Part shown: piece by piece, positions 1-7,911 of the stretch
How positions within the stretch are numbered: the stretch's first letter is position 1
Layout of the letters: every line of letters starts with the position of its first letter
Assembly: GCF_000314995.1 (NCBI RefSeq)
Contig: NZ_BAEO01000017.1
Coordinates: 1-64,000 of the forward strand
Direction: 5' to 3'
DNA length: 64,000 nt
DNA from: Paraglaciecola arctica BSs20135
GTDB taxonomy: Bacteria; Pseudomonadota; Gammaproteobacteria; Enterobacterales; Alteromonadaceae
Position numbers and translations under genes: made by a program
The notes under the pieces: model-generated
The model's database searches: none
Told to the model about the DNA's origin: nothing
What the model saw: the letters and a program-made list of their open reading frames with translations, nothing else

Positions 1-99
1 TAGTATACGGCTTAGCTCAGAGATTTGGATTGATCTTGAAAAAGTGATCAAAAGATGACTAATACCTATTGACCGACCGGAGGCTCATATGTGTTAGTG
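1..99 (-). other. Probable partial attC of an upstream integron cassette
   Basis: The bases at 93-99 (GTTAGTG, read CACTAAC on the minus strand) are the exact complement of the start of the neighbouring cassette (GTTAGTG, minus strand, ending at 336). A cassette's own R'' box should relate to its leading edge in this way. The other half of this attC would lie at or just beyond the window edge, so the fold cannot be confirmed. No ORF of useful size is present. The call leans on the well-supported attC at 330-405. Confidence 0.4.
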
Positions 100-335
100 C
101 CCACGGTACACGCAAGCACTTGATTAATTTGAATAACTACCACGCTACACCAAAACCTGTTTGAGTGGAATATTACATTGCCAATTGGAGTTGATGCTAA
201 AAGATGTGATGTACATGTGATGACCAACTCCCTGGTAATGGTGTGACTACTTTACCCACACTGACGAACTAATAATTAACAAGTTTGCGTACCCACTTGC
301 TAGTAACCACCTAATAAAACGGATAGGGCCACTAA
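100..335 (-). other. Integron cassette body without an ORF, strongly structured
   Basis: This stretch lies between two inferred cassette boundaries and has no credible reading frame on either strand. It contains nested imperfect inverted repeats. 106-129 pairs with about 270-292 (GTAC, GCAA and TTAATT blocks). 174-191 pairs with about 227-240 (CATTGCCA with TGGTAATG; GGAGTTG with CAACTCC). A short hairpin GTGTG/CACAC lies near 241-261. It may encode a small RNA, may be a decayed cassette, or may be structured only as DNA. No known RNA family was recognised. Confidence 0.45.
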
Positions 336-405
336 CACCCCAAGCAGGGGATTTTATGAGCGTTTTTCAGCGAGTAAAATTCCCGCTGACTTGGCTTGTT
401 ATGTT
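330..405 (-). other. Integron attC recombination site
   Basis: The segment folds as a canonical attC. TAACA (333-337) pairs with TGTTA (397-401) as the R boxes. A two-base unpaired spacer follows. CCAAG (340-344) pairs with CTTGG (390-394) as the L boxes. Then come CAG/CTG, GGG/CCC and ATTTTA/TAAAAT, with an 18-nt terminal loop. Three extrahelical bases (389, 385, 381) all fall on the same arm, as in real attC sites, and place R''-L'' on the minus strand. The array therefore reads leftward, away from the plus-strand integrase remnant, the normal integron layout. The only R-box mismatch is explained by the neighbouring cassette supplying the last bases. Confidence 0.85.
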
Positions 406-422
406 TTCTCGACTGAGTCATA

Positions 423-452
423 ATGTGTATAAATGTACCACTTCTTACACAT
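423..452 (+). promoter_or_regulatory. Inverted repeat, likely VapBC autoregulatory operator
   Basis: ATGTGTA at 423-429 and TACACAT at 446-452 form a perfect 7-bp inverted repeat ending 10 bases before the vapB start. VapB/VapC complexes commonly repress their own promoter by binding such palindromes, so an operator is likely. It also shows that this cassette carries its own promoter. Confidence 0.5.
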
Positions 453-461
453 AGGTGCAAC

Positions 462-656
462 ATGAGAACTAATATTGTAATTGATGATAAATTAATGGCG
501 GACGCACTAAGTGCATCTGGACTACAAACTAAAAAAGAAGCTGTTGAAGAAGGCCTTAAAGCCTTAATAAGACTAAGGAAACAAGCTAGTATTCGTAGCC
601 TCAGAGGAAAGCTTAATTGGGAAGGTGATCTTAACGATATGAGAGTCACTGAATGA
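462..656 (+). CDS. vapB: VapB-type antitoxin
   Basis: A 64-residue protein beginning MRTNIVIDD, the typical N-terminal strand of VapB/ribbon-helix-helix antitoxins, followed by helices with KKEAVEEGLKALIRLR. The C-terminal half would wrap the toxin. The start at 462 is preferred over an in-frame ATG at 423 because the operator palindrome occupies 423-452 and AGGTG lies just upstream of 462. The stop overlaps the toxin start by ATGA, so the pair is translationally coupled. It lies inside an integron cassette and is antisense to the normal cassette direction, so it must rely on its own promoter. Its likely role is neutralising the adjacent PIN nuclease and stabilising the array. Confidence 0.8.
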   Translation: MRTNIVIDDKLMADALSASGLQTKKEAVEEGLKALIRLRKQASIRSLRGKLNWEGDLNDMRVTE

Positions 657-1054
657 TATTGGTCGATACAAGCGTTTGGATTGATTACTTCAAAGGAGTA
701 GAAACCCAAGAATCTAATTTACTAGATATCGCTTTAATTAATGATGAGGTTGCGATTGGTGATCTAATTTTGTTAGAAATACTTCAAGGGTTTCGCTCTG
801 ACAAGGACTATGAAACGGCTAAAACGCACCTTCTGGCATTGCATCAATTCAGCATGCTTTCGCCAGATATAGCATTAAAAGCTGCAGAAAATTATCGTAT
901 TTTAAGGAAAAAAGGGATAACGATAAGGAAAACCGCTGACGTGATAATTGCTACATTTTGTATAAGTAATCGCATTCCCTTGCTATTTGCTGACAGAGAC
1001 TTCATTCCTTTTTCAAAACATCTAAAACTTCAACCGGTATCAACTCAAACATAA
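653..1054 (+). CDS. vapC: VapC-type PIN-domain ribonuclease toxin
   Basis: A 133-residue PIN-domain protein. The acidic residues that bind metal in this family are visible: D5 in MILVDTSVW, E42 in the LLEILQG helix, D96 in KTADVIIA, and D114/D116 in LFADRDF. VapC toxins are site-specific ribonucleases, often cutting initiator tRNA or 23S rRNA; the target here cannot be read from sequence. The gene overlaps vapB by four bases. Its TAA stop (1052-1054) sits exactly at the inferred cassette edge, so the cassette (336-1054) contains little beyond the two genes and the attC. The protein is full length with no sign of decay. Confidence 0.88.
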   Translation: MILVDTSVWIDYFKGVETQESNLLDIALINDEVAIGDLILLEILQGFRSDKDYETAKTHLLALHQFSMLSPDIALKAAENYRILRKKGITIRKTADVIIATFCISNRIPLLFADRDFIPFSKHLKLQPVSTQT

Positions 1055-1056
1055 CA
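1049..1056 (-). other. Cassette/attI junction core site
   Basis: On the minus strand this reads TGTTATGT, close to the GTTRRRY core. Its GTTATG is the exact complement of the CATAAC R'' box of the attC at 398-403. This is expected if cassette 336-1054 was inserted here, because a cassette's leading bases complete its own attC in the circular form. The rest of attI would lie between here and the integrase start, but I cannot delimit it. Confidence 0.6.
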
Positions 1057-1239
1057 ATTTATTCGACGACATAAAGGGATGTTTAAACACGACAATATGT
1101 CCAATATTATTCAGGGCATTTTTTTACTCGGCCTTTACGTCTCTCTTTTATAAACGTTTTCTTCCAATCTGGCAAAGGATACCTGCGGAAACACCCCAAA
1201 ATGTCAACGATTTGCTCTTATTGGACAAATTGGCAACAA

Positions 1240-1255
1240 CTGTCTATATATACAG
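1240..1255 (+). promoter_or_regulatory. LexA (SOS) box in the integrase promoter
   Basis: CTGTCTATATATACAG is an exact CTGT-N8-ACAG LexA site with the A/T-rich centre typical of strong boxes. It lies 25 bases before the intI start and overlaps likely promoter elements. Integron integrases are known to be SOS-controlled through such a site. Its survival in front of a truncated gene suggests that the truncation is fairly recent or that the site serves another transcript. Confidence 0.8.
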
Positions 1256-1280
1256 TTATATTTGTTACAGGGAAGTTATC

Positions 1281-1667
1281 ATGAACAAGTCACCCTTCTT
1301 GCAACATATCATCGAAACCATGCGTGAAAAACGTTACGCCAAACGAACAATTGAGGCGTACATCTATTGGATAAAATTCTATATTAACTTTCACAACAAA
1401 CAGCATCCTGCTCAGCTAAACGATAGTGATGTTGAAACGTTTTTAAATTTTCTGGTTATTAAAGGAAAAGTGGCTGCGCAGACACAAGCCGGTGCATTAA
1501 ACGCGCTGAGCTTTTTGTATAAGGTCATTATTGAAAAACCAATAACACTAAAATTGAATTTTGTTCGCAGCCAGCGCCAACAAAAGCTGCCCAACGCTTA
1601 TCTAGACATCCATTGTAACAAAACGATAAAACTTATTTTAAATCAATGCATTATGGAAAAAGCATAG
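1281..1667 (+). pseudogene. intI: Truncated integron integrase (IntI N-terminal domain only)
   Basis: The 128-residue product matches the N-terminal SAM-like DNA-binding domain of chromosomal integron integrases of the Vibrio/Alteromonadales type: a helix with YAKRTIEAYIYWI, FHNKQHP, EVETFL-like DVETFLNFL, KVAAQTQAGALNALSFLYK, then SQRQQKLP. Full IntI proteins are about 320 residues. The whole catalytic domain (Arg, His, Arg/His and Tyr residues) is absent, and after about residue 105 the sequence drifts to a stop. It is therefore almost certainly inactive. ATG 1281 is chosen because the region upstream holds the LexA box and promoter. The cassette array lies to the left, in the normal divergent layout. 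Confidence 0.85.
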
Positions 1668-1732
1668 TAAAAAATAGTGATGGGTTTACCCATACAAGAC
1701 AGTCATGGTAAAACTTTATACCAACTGCACAT

Positions 1733-2030
1733 GCCTTACGACGAAGTCGTGCTTTATGGCGAAGCCATGCTCTTGACTTACCCTCGACTCAAAGCTCGCC
1801 AATAATTGATTCCATTTTGTGGGTCAATCGCCATGGACAGGCGATTGAGCGGTGCGCCGTCTGGAACGGCTCAGCGCGACCTGAAAAATGGAATCAATTA
1901 TTGGATGAAGAGCTTTGCCCTCGAGCGGCATTTTTTGCTTACTTTTTGCTGCTGTTGGCAAAAAGTAAGTCGTACAGCAAGGATGCTGTGTGAAAAAAGC
2001 CAAGGATGGCAGTAAGCGTCAGCGCATGCT
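1733..2030 (+). repeat. GGA-loop multi-hairpin repeat, copy A
   Basis: Copy A of the family described in the findings. In order: GAA-loop hairpins (1738-1750, then ATGGC/GCCAT near 1756-1768); a conserved block ending CTCGACTCAAAGCTCGCC; a perfect 18-bp stem (1801-1818 with 1885-1902) enclosing two hairpins with loops ATGGACA (1833-1839) and CTGGA (1861-1865); a conserved 3' block with a 12-bp stem CTTACTTTTTGC / GCAAAAAGTAAG (1938-1969); then ACAGCA-AGGA-TGCTGT (1974-1989) and GCCA-AGGA-TGGC (1999-2010). Four loops carry GGA on this strand. It lies between the integrase fragment and the 3' end of leuA. A short frame across it (1806-2015) is not considered coding. Confidence 0.85.
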
Positions 2031-2050
2031 CTAAATTGCAGCTGGGCTAT

Positions 2051-3712
2051 CTAGCCCCCAACCTTTCGATTAACCCCACCCACCAAAGCCTTAACAGCAG
2101 CAATCATAATATTGCTATCTTTAGCCACCCCAAAACTCGCCGAGCACCCCGCTACTTTTAATTCTATATAACAAACGGCAGAAACACCTGAGCCACTGCC
2201 TATTGAATGTTCATGGTAATCCACCACTTCCACTGTTTGATTGGTCACCTTGCATAAAGCATTCGCAGCCGCATCTATGGGCCCATTGCCAATACCATTA
2301 ACAGTTTGCTTTTTGCCCTGATAATTAATTTGTATATCTATACTTTGTTGATCATCAGCTAAGGTAGATATCTGACTGCTGATAAACTCAATAGGTGCTG
2401 TTTGGTTGAAGTATTCCTGTTCAAACAATTCAACAATGGCATTAGCTTGGGACTCTTTACCGGTTTTATCATTCACATTTTGTACTGTGCGACTAAATTC
2501 AATTTGTAGTTTGCGTGGCAACTGTAACCCAGCGGCGCGATCCAATAAAAAGCTCACGCCACCTTTACCCGACTGGCTATTTACTCTGACAACTGCATCA
2601 TAACTGCGACCTAGATCGGCAGGATCAATAGGCAAATAAGGGACTTTCCAAAGGCTATCTTGTTGTTGAACGGCTAAGCCTTTTTTAATGGCATCTTGGT
2701 GTGAGCCAGAAAAGGCAGTAAACACCAATTCACCTGCATAAGGATGACGAGGATGCACCGGTAATTGATTATACTCTTCCACCAATTTACGAACTTGGTC
2801 AATATTCGAAAAATCTAACTCTGGATGTATGCCTTGGGTATACAAGTTCATGGCTAAGGTCACTAGATCCACATTACCGGTACGTTCTCCGTTTCCAAAC
2901 AAACATCCTTCGACTCGGTCAGCACCCGCCATAAGCGCTAGCTCAGCAGCAGCCACAGCGGTTCCTCTGTCATTGTGGGGATGCACACTTAATACTATAT
3001 GTTGGCGTTGCTTAAGGTGGGTATGCATCCATTCAATTTGATCGGCATAGGTATTAGGGGTATTCATTTCAACCGTAGCAGGTAGATTAATAATAATTTT
3101 ATTATCAGCACTCGGTTGCCAAATTTCGACCACAGCATCACACACCTCTTTAGCAAATCTTAGTTCAGTACTTGAAAACACTTCAGGAGAATATTGATAG
3201 GTCCAATTCACTTCTGGCGCGGTGGCCATTAATTCTTTTACCCATTGGGTGCCTTGAGTAGCAATTTTTTTGACACCGGCCTTATCGGTTTTATATACAA
3301 TTTCTCGAAACGTCGGCGCCAAAGGATTGTACATATGCAATATGGCTTGTTTCGCGCCTCTCAAACTCTCGACCGTCTTTTCAATTAAGTCAAAACGAGC
3401 TTGTACTAACACCTCAATTGTCACATCTTCTGGTATATGATTTTCTTCAATCAACAAACGTACAAAATTAAAATCTACTTCTGACGCTGACGGAAATCCC
3501 ACTTCAATCTGTTTAAAACCAATTGCTACTAGTGCTTTAAAAAACTTCAATTTTGTTGGTATAGACATTGGGTCGATGAGAGCTTGATTACCATCCCGTA
3601 AATCTGTGCTCATCCACATAGGTGGTTTACTAATAGTATTATTTGGCCACTGTCTATTTTTTAATTTAATGCTCTGAAAAGCCTGATATTTAGTATGTGG
3701 ATCAGCGATCAT
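2051..3712 (-). CDS. leuA: 2-isopropylmalate synthase, LeuA type 2
   Basis: A 553-residue enzyme that condenses acetyl-CoA with 2-oxoisovalerate, the first committed step of leucine synthesis. The N-terminal TIM-barrel begins with the catalytic block [11 protein letters not shown] near residues 35-45. The metal-binding HxH lies in [11 protein letters not shown] near residue 243. The C-terminal 110 residues form the LeuA dimer/regulatory domain expected for leucine feedback inhibition. The length and the KYQAF N-terminus fit the longer bacterial LeuA type rather than the E. coli type. It stands alone, without leuBCD, and is divergent from an Lrp-family regulator that may control it. No leucine-rich leader peptide was found in the 156-bp intergenic region. 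Confidence 0.93.
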   Translation of the reverse strand: MIADPHTKYQAFQSIKLKNRQWPNNTISKPPMWMSTDLRDGNQALIDPMSIPTKLKFFKALVAIGFKQIEVGFPSASEVDFNFVRLLIEENHIPEDVTIEVLVQARFDLIEKTVESLRGAKQAILHMYNPLAPTFREIVYKTDKAGVKKIATQGTQWVKELMATAPEVNWTYQYSPEVFSSTELRFAKEVCDAVVEIWQPSADNKIIINLPATVEMNTPNTYADQIEWMHTHLKQRQHIVLSVHPHNDRGTAVAAAELALMAGADRVEGCLFGNGERTGNVDLVTLAMNLYTQGIHPELDFSNIDQVRKLVEEYNQLPVHPRHPYAGELVFTAFSGSHQDAIKKGLAVQQQDSLWKVPYLPIDPADLGRSYDAVVRVNSQSGKGGVSFLLDRAAGLQLPRKLQIEFSRTVQNVNDKTGKESQANAIVELFEQEYFNQTAPIEFISSQISTLADDQQSIDIQINYQGKKQTVNGIGNGPIDAAANALCKVTNQTVEVVDYHEHSIGSGSGVSAVCYIELKVAGCSASFGVAKDSNIMIAAVKALVGGVNRKVGG

Positions 3713-3868
3713 TTTTGGGGTCCGAATATCGATAAATAAGTCTGTAAAAAGAATAACGAATTAACGTTCGAATAAGATTGCTAAAAATTGACTAAAAGCA
3801 GAATATAAACAATTATATTGCTGTAAAATCATATTTAATGGCATTTATTGCTTTAACGAGAGAAATGT

Positions 3869-4333
3869 ATGCAATTTGATAAATATGATCGTTTGATCCT
3901 AGACATTATTCAAAAGAAAGGACGAATATCTAATCAGGAGCTTGCCGAAGCGATAAATCTATCACCTTCTCCTTGCCTACGCAGAGTACGCCAATTAGAA
4001 GAGTCTGGAATGATTGCTGGTTATGTCGCTTTATTAGACGCCAGAAAACTCGGTTTAACCTTAGTGTCATTTATTCAAATAAGTATGGATAAACACACAC
4101 CCGAACGTTTTAATCATTTTGAAAAACAGATAGCAGCATTCCCAGAAGTATTAGAATGTCACTTAGTGACAGGACAGTCTGCAGACTATTTACTCAAGGT
4201 GATAATCAAAGATATGGACGATTTTCAGCGATTTTTATTAAATAAACTCACACCTATTGAAGGTGTGGCCGGAGTGCATTCTTCTTTTGTATTAAAATCT
4301 CCGGTGAATACTAGAGCCTTACCTATAAACTAG
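3869..4333 (+). CDS. Lrp/AsnC-family transcriptional regulator
   Basis: A 154-residue protein with an N-terminal winged helix-turn-helix (FDKYDRLILDIIQKKGRISNQ onward; recognition helix in LSPSPCLRRVRQLEESG, residues about 28-45) and a C-terminal RAM ligand-binding domain (about 65-145, with YLLKVIIKDMDDFQRF). Such proteins sense amino acids and form octamers. It is divergent from leuA, so local control of leucine synthesis is a reasonable inference, but it is not the canonical Lrp by sequence alone. The intergenic region contains CGAA/TTCG inverted bases near 3759-3772 that could serve as a site. Its 3' end overlaps the convergent lipoprotein gene by 11 bases. Confidence 0.88.
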   Translation: MQFDKYDRLILDIIQKKGRISNQELAEAINLSPSPCLRRVRQLEESGMIAGYVALLDARKLGLTLVSFIQISMDKHTPERFNHFEKQIAAFPEVLECHLVTGQSADYLLKVIIKDMDDFQRFLLNKLTPIEGVAGVHSSFVLKSPVNTRALPIN

Positions 4334-5189
4334 CTTTAATTGGAACCACATCGACACGATAATGATCCAACCAAACTTGACCTGTACCACTCATGATTTC
4401 AGTTCCTAGCTGGATATCAGCGATATATAGGTCAGAAGTAATAAATTTTTGTTCAATGGCATAAGCTAACATTTGTGCGGCATCAAATTTTATTTTCATA
4501 AGTGGCTGCTTAGTACGAAACGCCAAATAAACCCAATTATTGTCATTTTTCGCAGACATATCCTGCCAATTTTTATGCAACCACACTTCCCACTCAAAGC
4601 CATCGACTATTATCTCTGCTACTTTTTCACCAGCGGGATCGGCATAAAAATCGTCACTAGCATAAGTCCAAATCATAACTTCAGCTGCAATAGTGGATTT
4701 ATCAATTTCTATTGGAATAGTATCGGAACCCGTTAACCATAAGGTAGTCGCAAGGTTTAATTCGCCATCGCTCAAAATTTCCAAACTGTAATCAATATCT
4801 AATTTTTCTAATTGATTAACAGAAATAGGATAGCCGGGCTTAGCCAGATTGTGTTTTAACCAAGGACTATTACCTAAGGTGATTTGTGGCTGCGCATAAA
4901 CTTTATCGCCTTCTTTTGGCCATTGCCAATACCAACCATATTGGGTATTAGCATCTATTGTTCTCATGGCCAAACATTGAGTCCAGTCAAACTTTGCGGC
5001 TGAATGTGCATTCCAAATATTGTTTTGTAAATCACCCATTGGAGTATTATGACTGCCATAACCTTCACAAGTAAAAGCTAGAATAGCTTTGTTTTGTTGA
5101 ATCGCCGCTAGTTTTTGTTTTTCACTGATGCCATCAGTGCAGCCAACAAGCACTATGATAACTAGAAATATGTTTATACTTTTTAGCAT
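4323..5189 (-). CDS. GH12-like beta-glucanase/xyloglucanase family lipoprotein
   Basis: The start at 5189 gives a lipoprotein signal (MLKSINIFLVIIVLVGC, lipobox LVGC) with an AGGGA ribosome site 8 bases upstream; an earlier in-frame ATG lacks these. The mature part resembles glycoside hydrolase family 12 beta-jelly rolls: WNAHSAAKFDWTQCLA and YGWYWQWP early, a nucleophile-type E in AAEVMIWTY, the strand DGFEWEVWLH, and an acid/base-type E in IQLGTEIMSGTG near the end. The predicted role is cleavage of beta-glucans or xyloglucan at the cell surface, plausible for an alga-associated marine bacterium. The family call comes from motif memory and overall pattern. Substrate is unknown, and no other polysaccharide genes adjoin it. 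Confidence 0.65.
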   Translation of the reverse strand: MLKSINIFLVIIVLVGCTDGISEKQKLAAIQQNKAILAFTCEGYGSHNTPMGDLQNNIWNAHSAAKFDWTQCLAMRTIDANTQYGWYWQWPKEGDKVYAQPQITLGNSPWLKHNLAKPGYPISVNQLEKLDIDYSLEILSDGELNLATTLWLTGSDTIPIEIDKSTIAAEVMIWTYASDDFYADPAGEKVAEIIVDGFEWEVWLHKNWQDMSAKNDNNWVYLAFRTKQPLMKIKFDAAQMLAYAIEQKFITSDLYIADIQLGTEIMSGTGQVWLDHYRVDVVPIKASL

Positions 5190-5362
5190 GTTAGATCCCT
5201 TTACAAAAAAGTTTACTGAAGACCCAAATCTGTCTCCATCAGCATACATTATAAAAGTGGCCGGTGTATTATTTGAATATTACCCCCTGAACCCTATCGT
5301 TAATTCAATGGATAGGTGTGAGAGGATAAAATTAGAGAAGTGGATCGAAGAAGGATAAAAAA

Positions 5363-5845
5363 CTAAATTAAAAACAAACCTAAATGTAAAAGACACAAGG
5401 CAAACACCCCAGCCAATACATCATCAATCATAATGCCAAAACCACCATCCACATGTTTATCTAAGTAACTAATTGGCCAAGGTTTAAGAATATCAAAAAA
5501 CCGAAATAGCACAAAACCAACGAGCAATGTTTGCCAGCTCAAAGGTACGGCGAGCATAGTGATCAACATGCCTGCCACTTCATCCCATACAATAGAAGAG
5601 TCGTCATGCACGCCCATATCATCTGCGGTTTTCCCACAGATCCAGATCCCTACAATACTGACTAGTATAGTGACTACCAAATAAACAGAAAAACTAGCGT
5701 AATGAGATAACAGCACAACTAAAGGCAGTGCAGCCAAGGTACCAAATGTGCCTGGCATTTTTGCAGCTAAACCACTGCCAAACCCTAACGCCAAAAAATG
5801 CACCGGGTTGAGTAAGCTAACACGGCTGCGTACTTGCTTATCCAC
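5363..5845 (-). CDS. pgpA: Phosphatidylglycerophosphatase A
   Basis: A 160-residue inner-membrane enzyme that dephosphorylates phosphatidylglycerophosphate to phosphatidylglycerol. The family pattern is clear: PVHFLALGFGSGLAAKMPGTFGTLAALPL at the N-terminus (split here by hydrophobic helices), the acidic motif DDSSIVWDEVAGM in the middle, and DDVLAGVFA near the C-terminus. About four membrane segments. It is the last gene of the minus-strand nrdR-rib-nusB-thiL-pgpA run, 39 bases after thiL, the usual gammaproteobacterial order. Confidence 0.92.
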   Translation of the reverse strand: MDKQVRSRVSLLNPVHFLALGFGSGLAAKMPGTFGTLAALPLVVLLSHYASFSVYLVVTILVSIVGIWICGKTADDMGVHDDSSIVWDEVAGMLITMLAVPLSWQTLLVGFVLFRFFDILKPWPISYLDKHVDGGFGIMIDDVLAGVFALCLLHLGLFLI

Positions 5846-5884
5846 TGTATGAGCCTCTTTGGTTGTATTAATCCCAACAGGGAT

Positions 5885-6847
5885 TTAGAAGTGTTGGTAA
5901 CCTTTAGCACTATATTCGTATGGCTTATCGGCTTGGCGCAACTCTAATTTTCCTACAAAGCCGTTTAATTGGCCAATGTAAGTAGCATGAACATTAGCAC
6001 TGGCTAAGGTTGTTTCTAAATGGCCTTTTTGTTCTTCACTTACTGTGAATAATAACTCGTAATCATCACCCGCTCTTAAGGCATAATCAATCGCTTGACT
6101 ACTACTAACCGAGTCTTTTAAGGCTTGTGACAATGGCAACTTATCAACATGTATTGTTGCACCACACTTAGATGCATTAAGAATATGTTTTATATCAGAC
6201 ACTAGACCGTCGGAGATATCAATACAGGCATTAGCAATACGCCTAAGGCTGGTACCAACCAATAACCTTGGGGTAGGATAATTCAAACGACTTAGCAAAA
6301 AATCTTGATTAAGTTGATCCGTCACTATGCATTTTTTTTGTGCAATATCTAAACCTAAGCCTGCATCACCTAAGGTGCCAGTAACATAAACTGAATCACC
6401 CGGTTTAGCATTACTTCTGGTCAAAGCTTGCTCAAAAGGCACAAAACCTTGCGCCGTGATTGTTATAACTAAAGGCCCCTTAACTGTATCCCCGCCAATC
6501 AGTTGCACCGAGTAATATTCAGCGTGTTCTTGGAGACCATTAGAAAAATCCTCCAACCATTTTTCATCAACTTCAGGCAAACTCAAGGATAAACTTATCC
6601 ATGCAGGCTCGGCTCCCATAGCAGCTAAATCACTTAAGTTAACTGCAACGGCTTTTTGCGCTATAGCGTGGGGAGAGGTATCTGGCAAAAAATGCACACC
6701 ACTGATCAAAGTGTCAGTAGTAGTGACTAATGCTTGGCCTTTGGGGATATGGGAAACAGCACCATCATCACCTATGCCAATTACCACGTCTTTACGTTGA
6801 ATACTTTTTGCTTTGAAAAAGTGTTCAATAATATTAAATTCTTTCAT
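5885..6847 (-). CDS. thiL: Thiamine-monophosphate kinase
   Basis: A 320-residue enzyme that phosphorylates thiamine monophosphate to the active cofactor thiamine diphosphate. It belongs to the PurM/AIR-synthetase-like fold: the N-terminal GIGDDGAV motif (about residues 25-32), the TTDTLISGVHF block, the NLSDLAAMGAEP helix, the IGGDT loop, and the C-terminal ALRAGDDYELLFTV block. Length agrees with E. coli ThiL (325). It sits between nusB (91 bases upstream) and pgpA in the conserved cluster and is probably co-transcribed with them. Confidence 0.94.
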   Translation of the reverse strand: MKEFNIIEHFFKAKSIQRKDVVIGIGDDGAVSHIPKGQALVTTTDTLISGVHFLPDTSPHAIAQKAVAVNLSDLAAMGAEPAWISLSLSLPEVDEKWLEDFSNGLQEHAEYYSVQLIGGDTVKGPLVITITAQGFVPFEQALTRSNAKPGDSVYVTGTLGDAGLGLDIAQKKCIVTDQLNQDFLLSRLNYPTPRLLVGTSLRRIANACIDISDGLVSDIKHILNASKCGATIHVDKLPLSQALKDSVSSSQAIDYALRAGDDYELLFTVSEEQKGHLETTLASANVHATYIGQLNGFVGKLELRQADKPYEYSAKGYQHF

Positions 6848-6938
6848 ATTGACTTATTATAATCGCATCAGGTGAGAGAAAAGTTGCCCGCTACTATTTT
6901 CACGGTTAAGCCTATTTTCAAGAGCCTATTCAAAAAGG

Positions 6939-7361
6939 CTAGGACAACTCATCTTTACGCAGAGTTTTAATCGCTTTATCCAGCACACCATTAACAAATT
7001 TATGGCTTTCTTCAGCACCAAAAGCTTTCGCTAACTCAATGGCTTCATTGATAACAACCTTATAAGGAACGTCGATCCTGCCAACAAGTTCGTAAGTGGC
7101 TATTCTAAGGATGGCTTTTTCAACTGGATCTAGCTCCTCAGGCAGGCGCCCAAGGTAAGGTTTGATCTTTTTATCTAACTCAGCGCAGTCTTTTACTACT
7201 GCTCGCAATAACTCCAAAAAGTACTCAGTATCGACTTTCTGCATATTGTTACTAGTGACTATACTAAGCTCAATTTGCTCAACTGGGTTTTTGCTCATTT
7301 GCCAAGAATAAACCGCTTGTACTGCAAGTTCTCTGGCCAGACGGCGGGCTTTAGGTTTCAC
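6939..7361 (-). CDS. nusB: Transcription antitermination factor NusB
   Basis: A 140-residue all-helical RNA-binding protein that, with NusE (S10), NusA and NusG, supports antitermination on rRNA operons. Diagnostic stretches are [19 protein letters not shown] at the N-terminus, [16 protein letters not shown] in the middle and [25 protein letters not shown] at the C-terminus. Its start abuts the ribH stop with no gap, so translation is probably coupled. Length and position in the rib-thiL cluster are typical. Confidence 0.95.
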   Translation of the reverse strand: MKPKARRLARELAVQAVYSWQMSKNPVEQIELSIVTSNNMQKVDTEYFLELLRAVVKDCAELDKKIKPYLGRLPEELDPVEKAILRIATYELVGRIDVPYKVVINEAIELAKAFGAEESHKFVNGVLDKAIKTLRKDELS

Positions 7362-7838
7362 CTATTTAGCCTCTTCAATATTAGCTAACACATTGACCAT
7401 TTCTAGAGCACTAATTGCTGCTTCTGCGCCTTTATTACCGGCTTTAGTGCCAGAACGTTCGATAGCTTGTTCTATGCTGTCGGTAGTGATCACGCCAAAA
7501 GAAACAGGGATACCATATTCTAAAGATACCTGAGCTAGGCCTTTATTACATTCGCCAGCAACAAACTCGAAGTGCGGAGTGCCACCACGGATCACAGCGC
7601 CCAAAGCAATTATGGCATCATATTTATTTTGTTCAGCAAGTTTTTTAGCGGCAATTGGCAGCTCGTAAGCGCCAGGTACACGAACCAAAGTAATATCTTG
7701 CTCGTTCACTTCGCCATGTCTTTCAAGTGCATCTAGCGCACCGTCCACCAAACTTTCAACAACAAAACTGTTGAAACGAGAAACCACAAGGGCAAACTTT
7801 TTGCCTGTTGCGCGAATGTTACCTTCAATAATATTCAT
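7362..7838 (-). CDS. ribH: 6,7-dimethyl-8-ribityllumazine synthase
   Basis: A 158-residue lumazine synthase subunit. It joins 5-amino-6-ribitylamino-uracil with the butanone phosphate made by RibB, the penultimate riboflavin step, usually as an icosahedral 60-mer. Visible motifs: [15 protein letters not shown] near the N-terminus, the [10 protein letters not shown] substrate loop, [15 protein letters not shown] with the catalytic His, and GNKGAEAA near the C-terminus. It lies between ribBA and nusB in the cluster. No internal ambiguity about its start. Confidence 0.95.
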   Translation of the reverse strand: MNIIEGNIRATGKKFALVVSRFNSFVVESLVDGALDALERHGEVNEQDITLVRVPGAYELPIAAKKLAEQNKYDAIIALGAVIRGGTPHFEFVAGECNKGLAQVSLEYGIPVSFGVITTDSIEQAIERSGTKAGNKGAEAAISALEMVNVLANIEEAK

Positions 7839-7911
7839 CTAAAAACCTTACTGGAAAAATCGGCGCGCAGTTTAGCACATCCATAATGGGAAATATTGTG
7901 AATTTTAAGTC

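Noticed and set aside
91-338. Retron-like msr-msd (inverted terminal repeats around nested hairpins)
   Set aside because: No reverse transcriptase gene follows, and the terminal repeats are better explained as integron R'' and cassette-start bases.
1806-2015. 69-residue plus-strand ORF in copy A
   Set aside because: It is an open frame across a structured repeat. The frame is not kept in the variable stem region of other copies, and no ribosome site was seen.
3713-3868. Leucine attenuator leader peptide before leuA
   Set aside because: No short ORF rich in leucine codons and no paired terminator/antiterminator hairpins in the gap.
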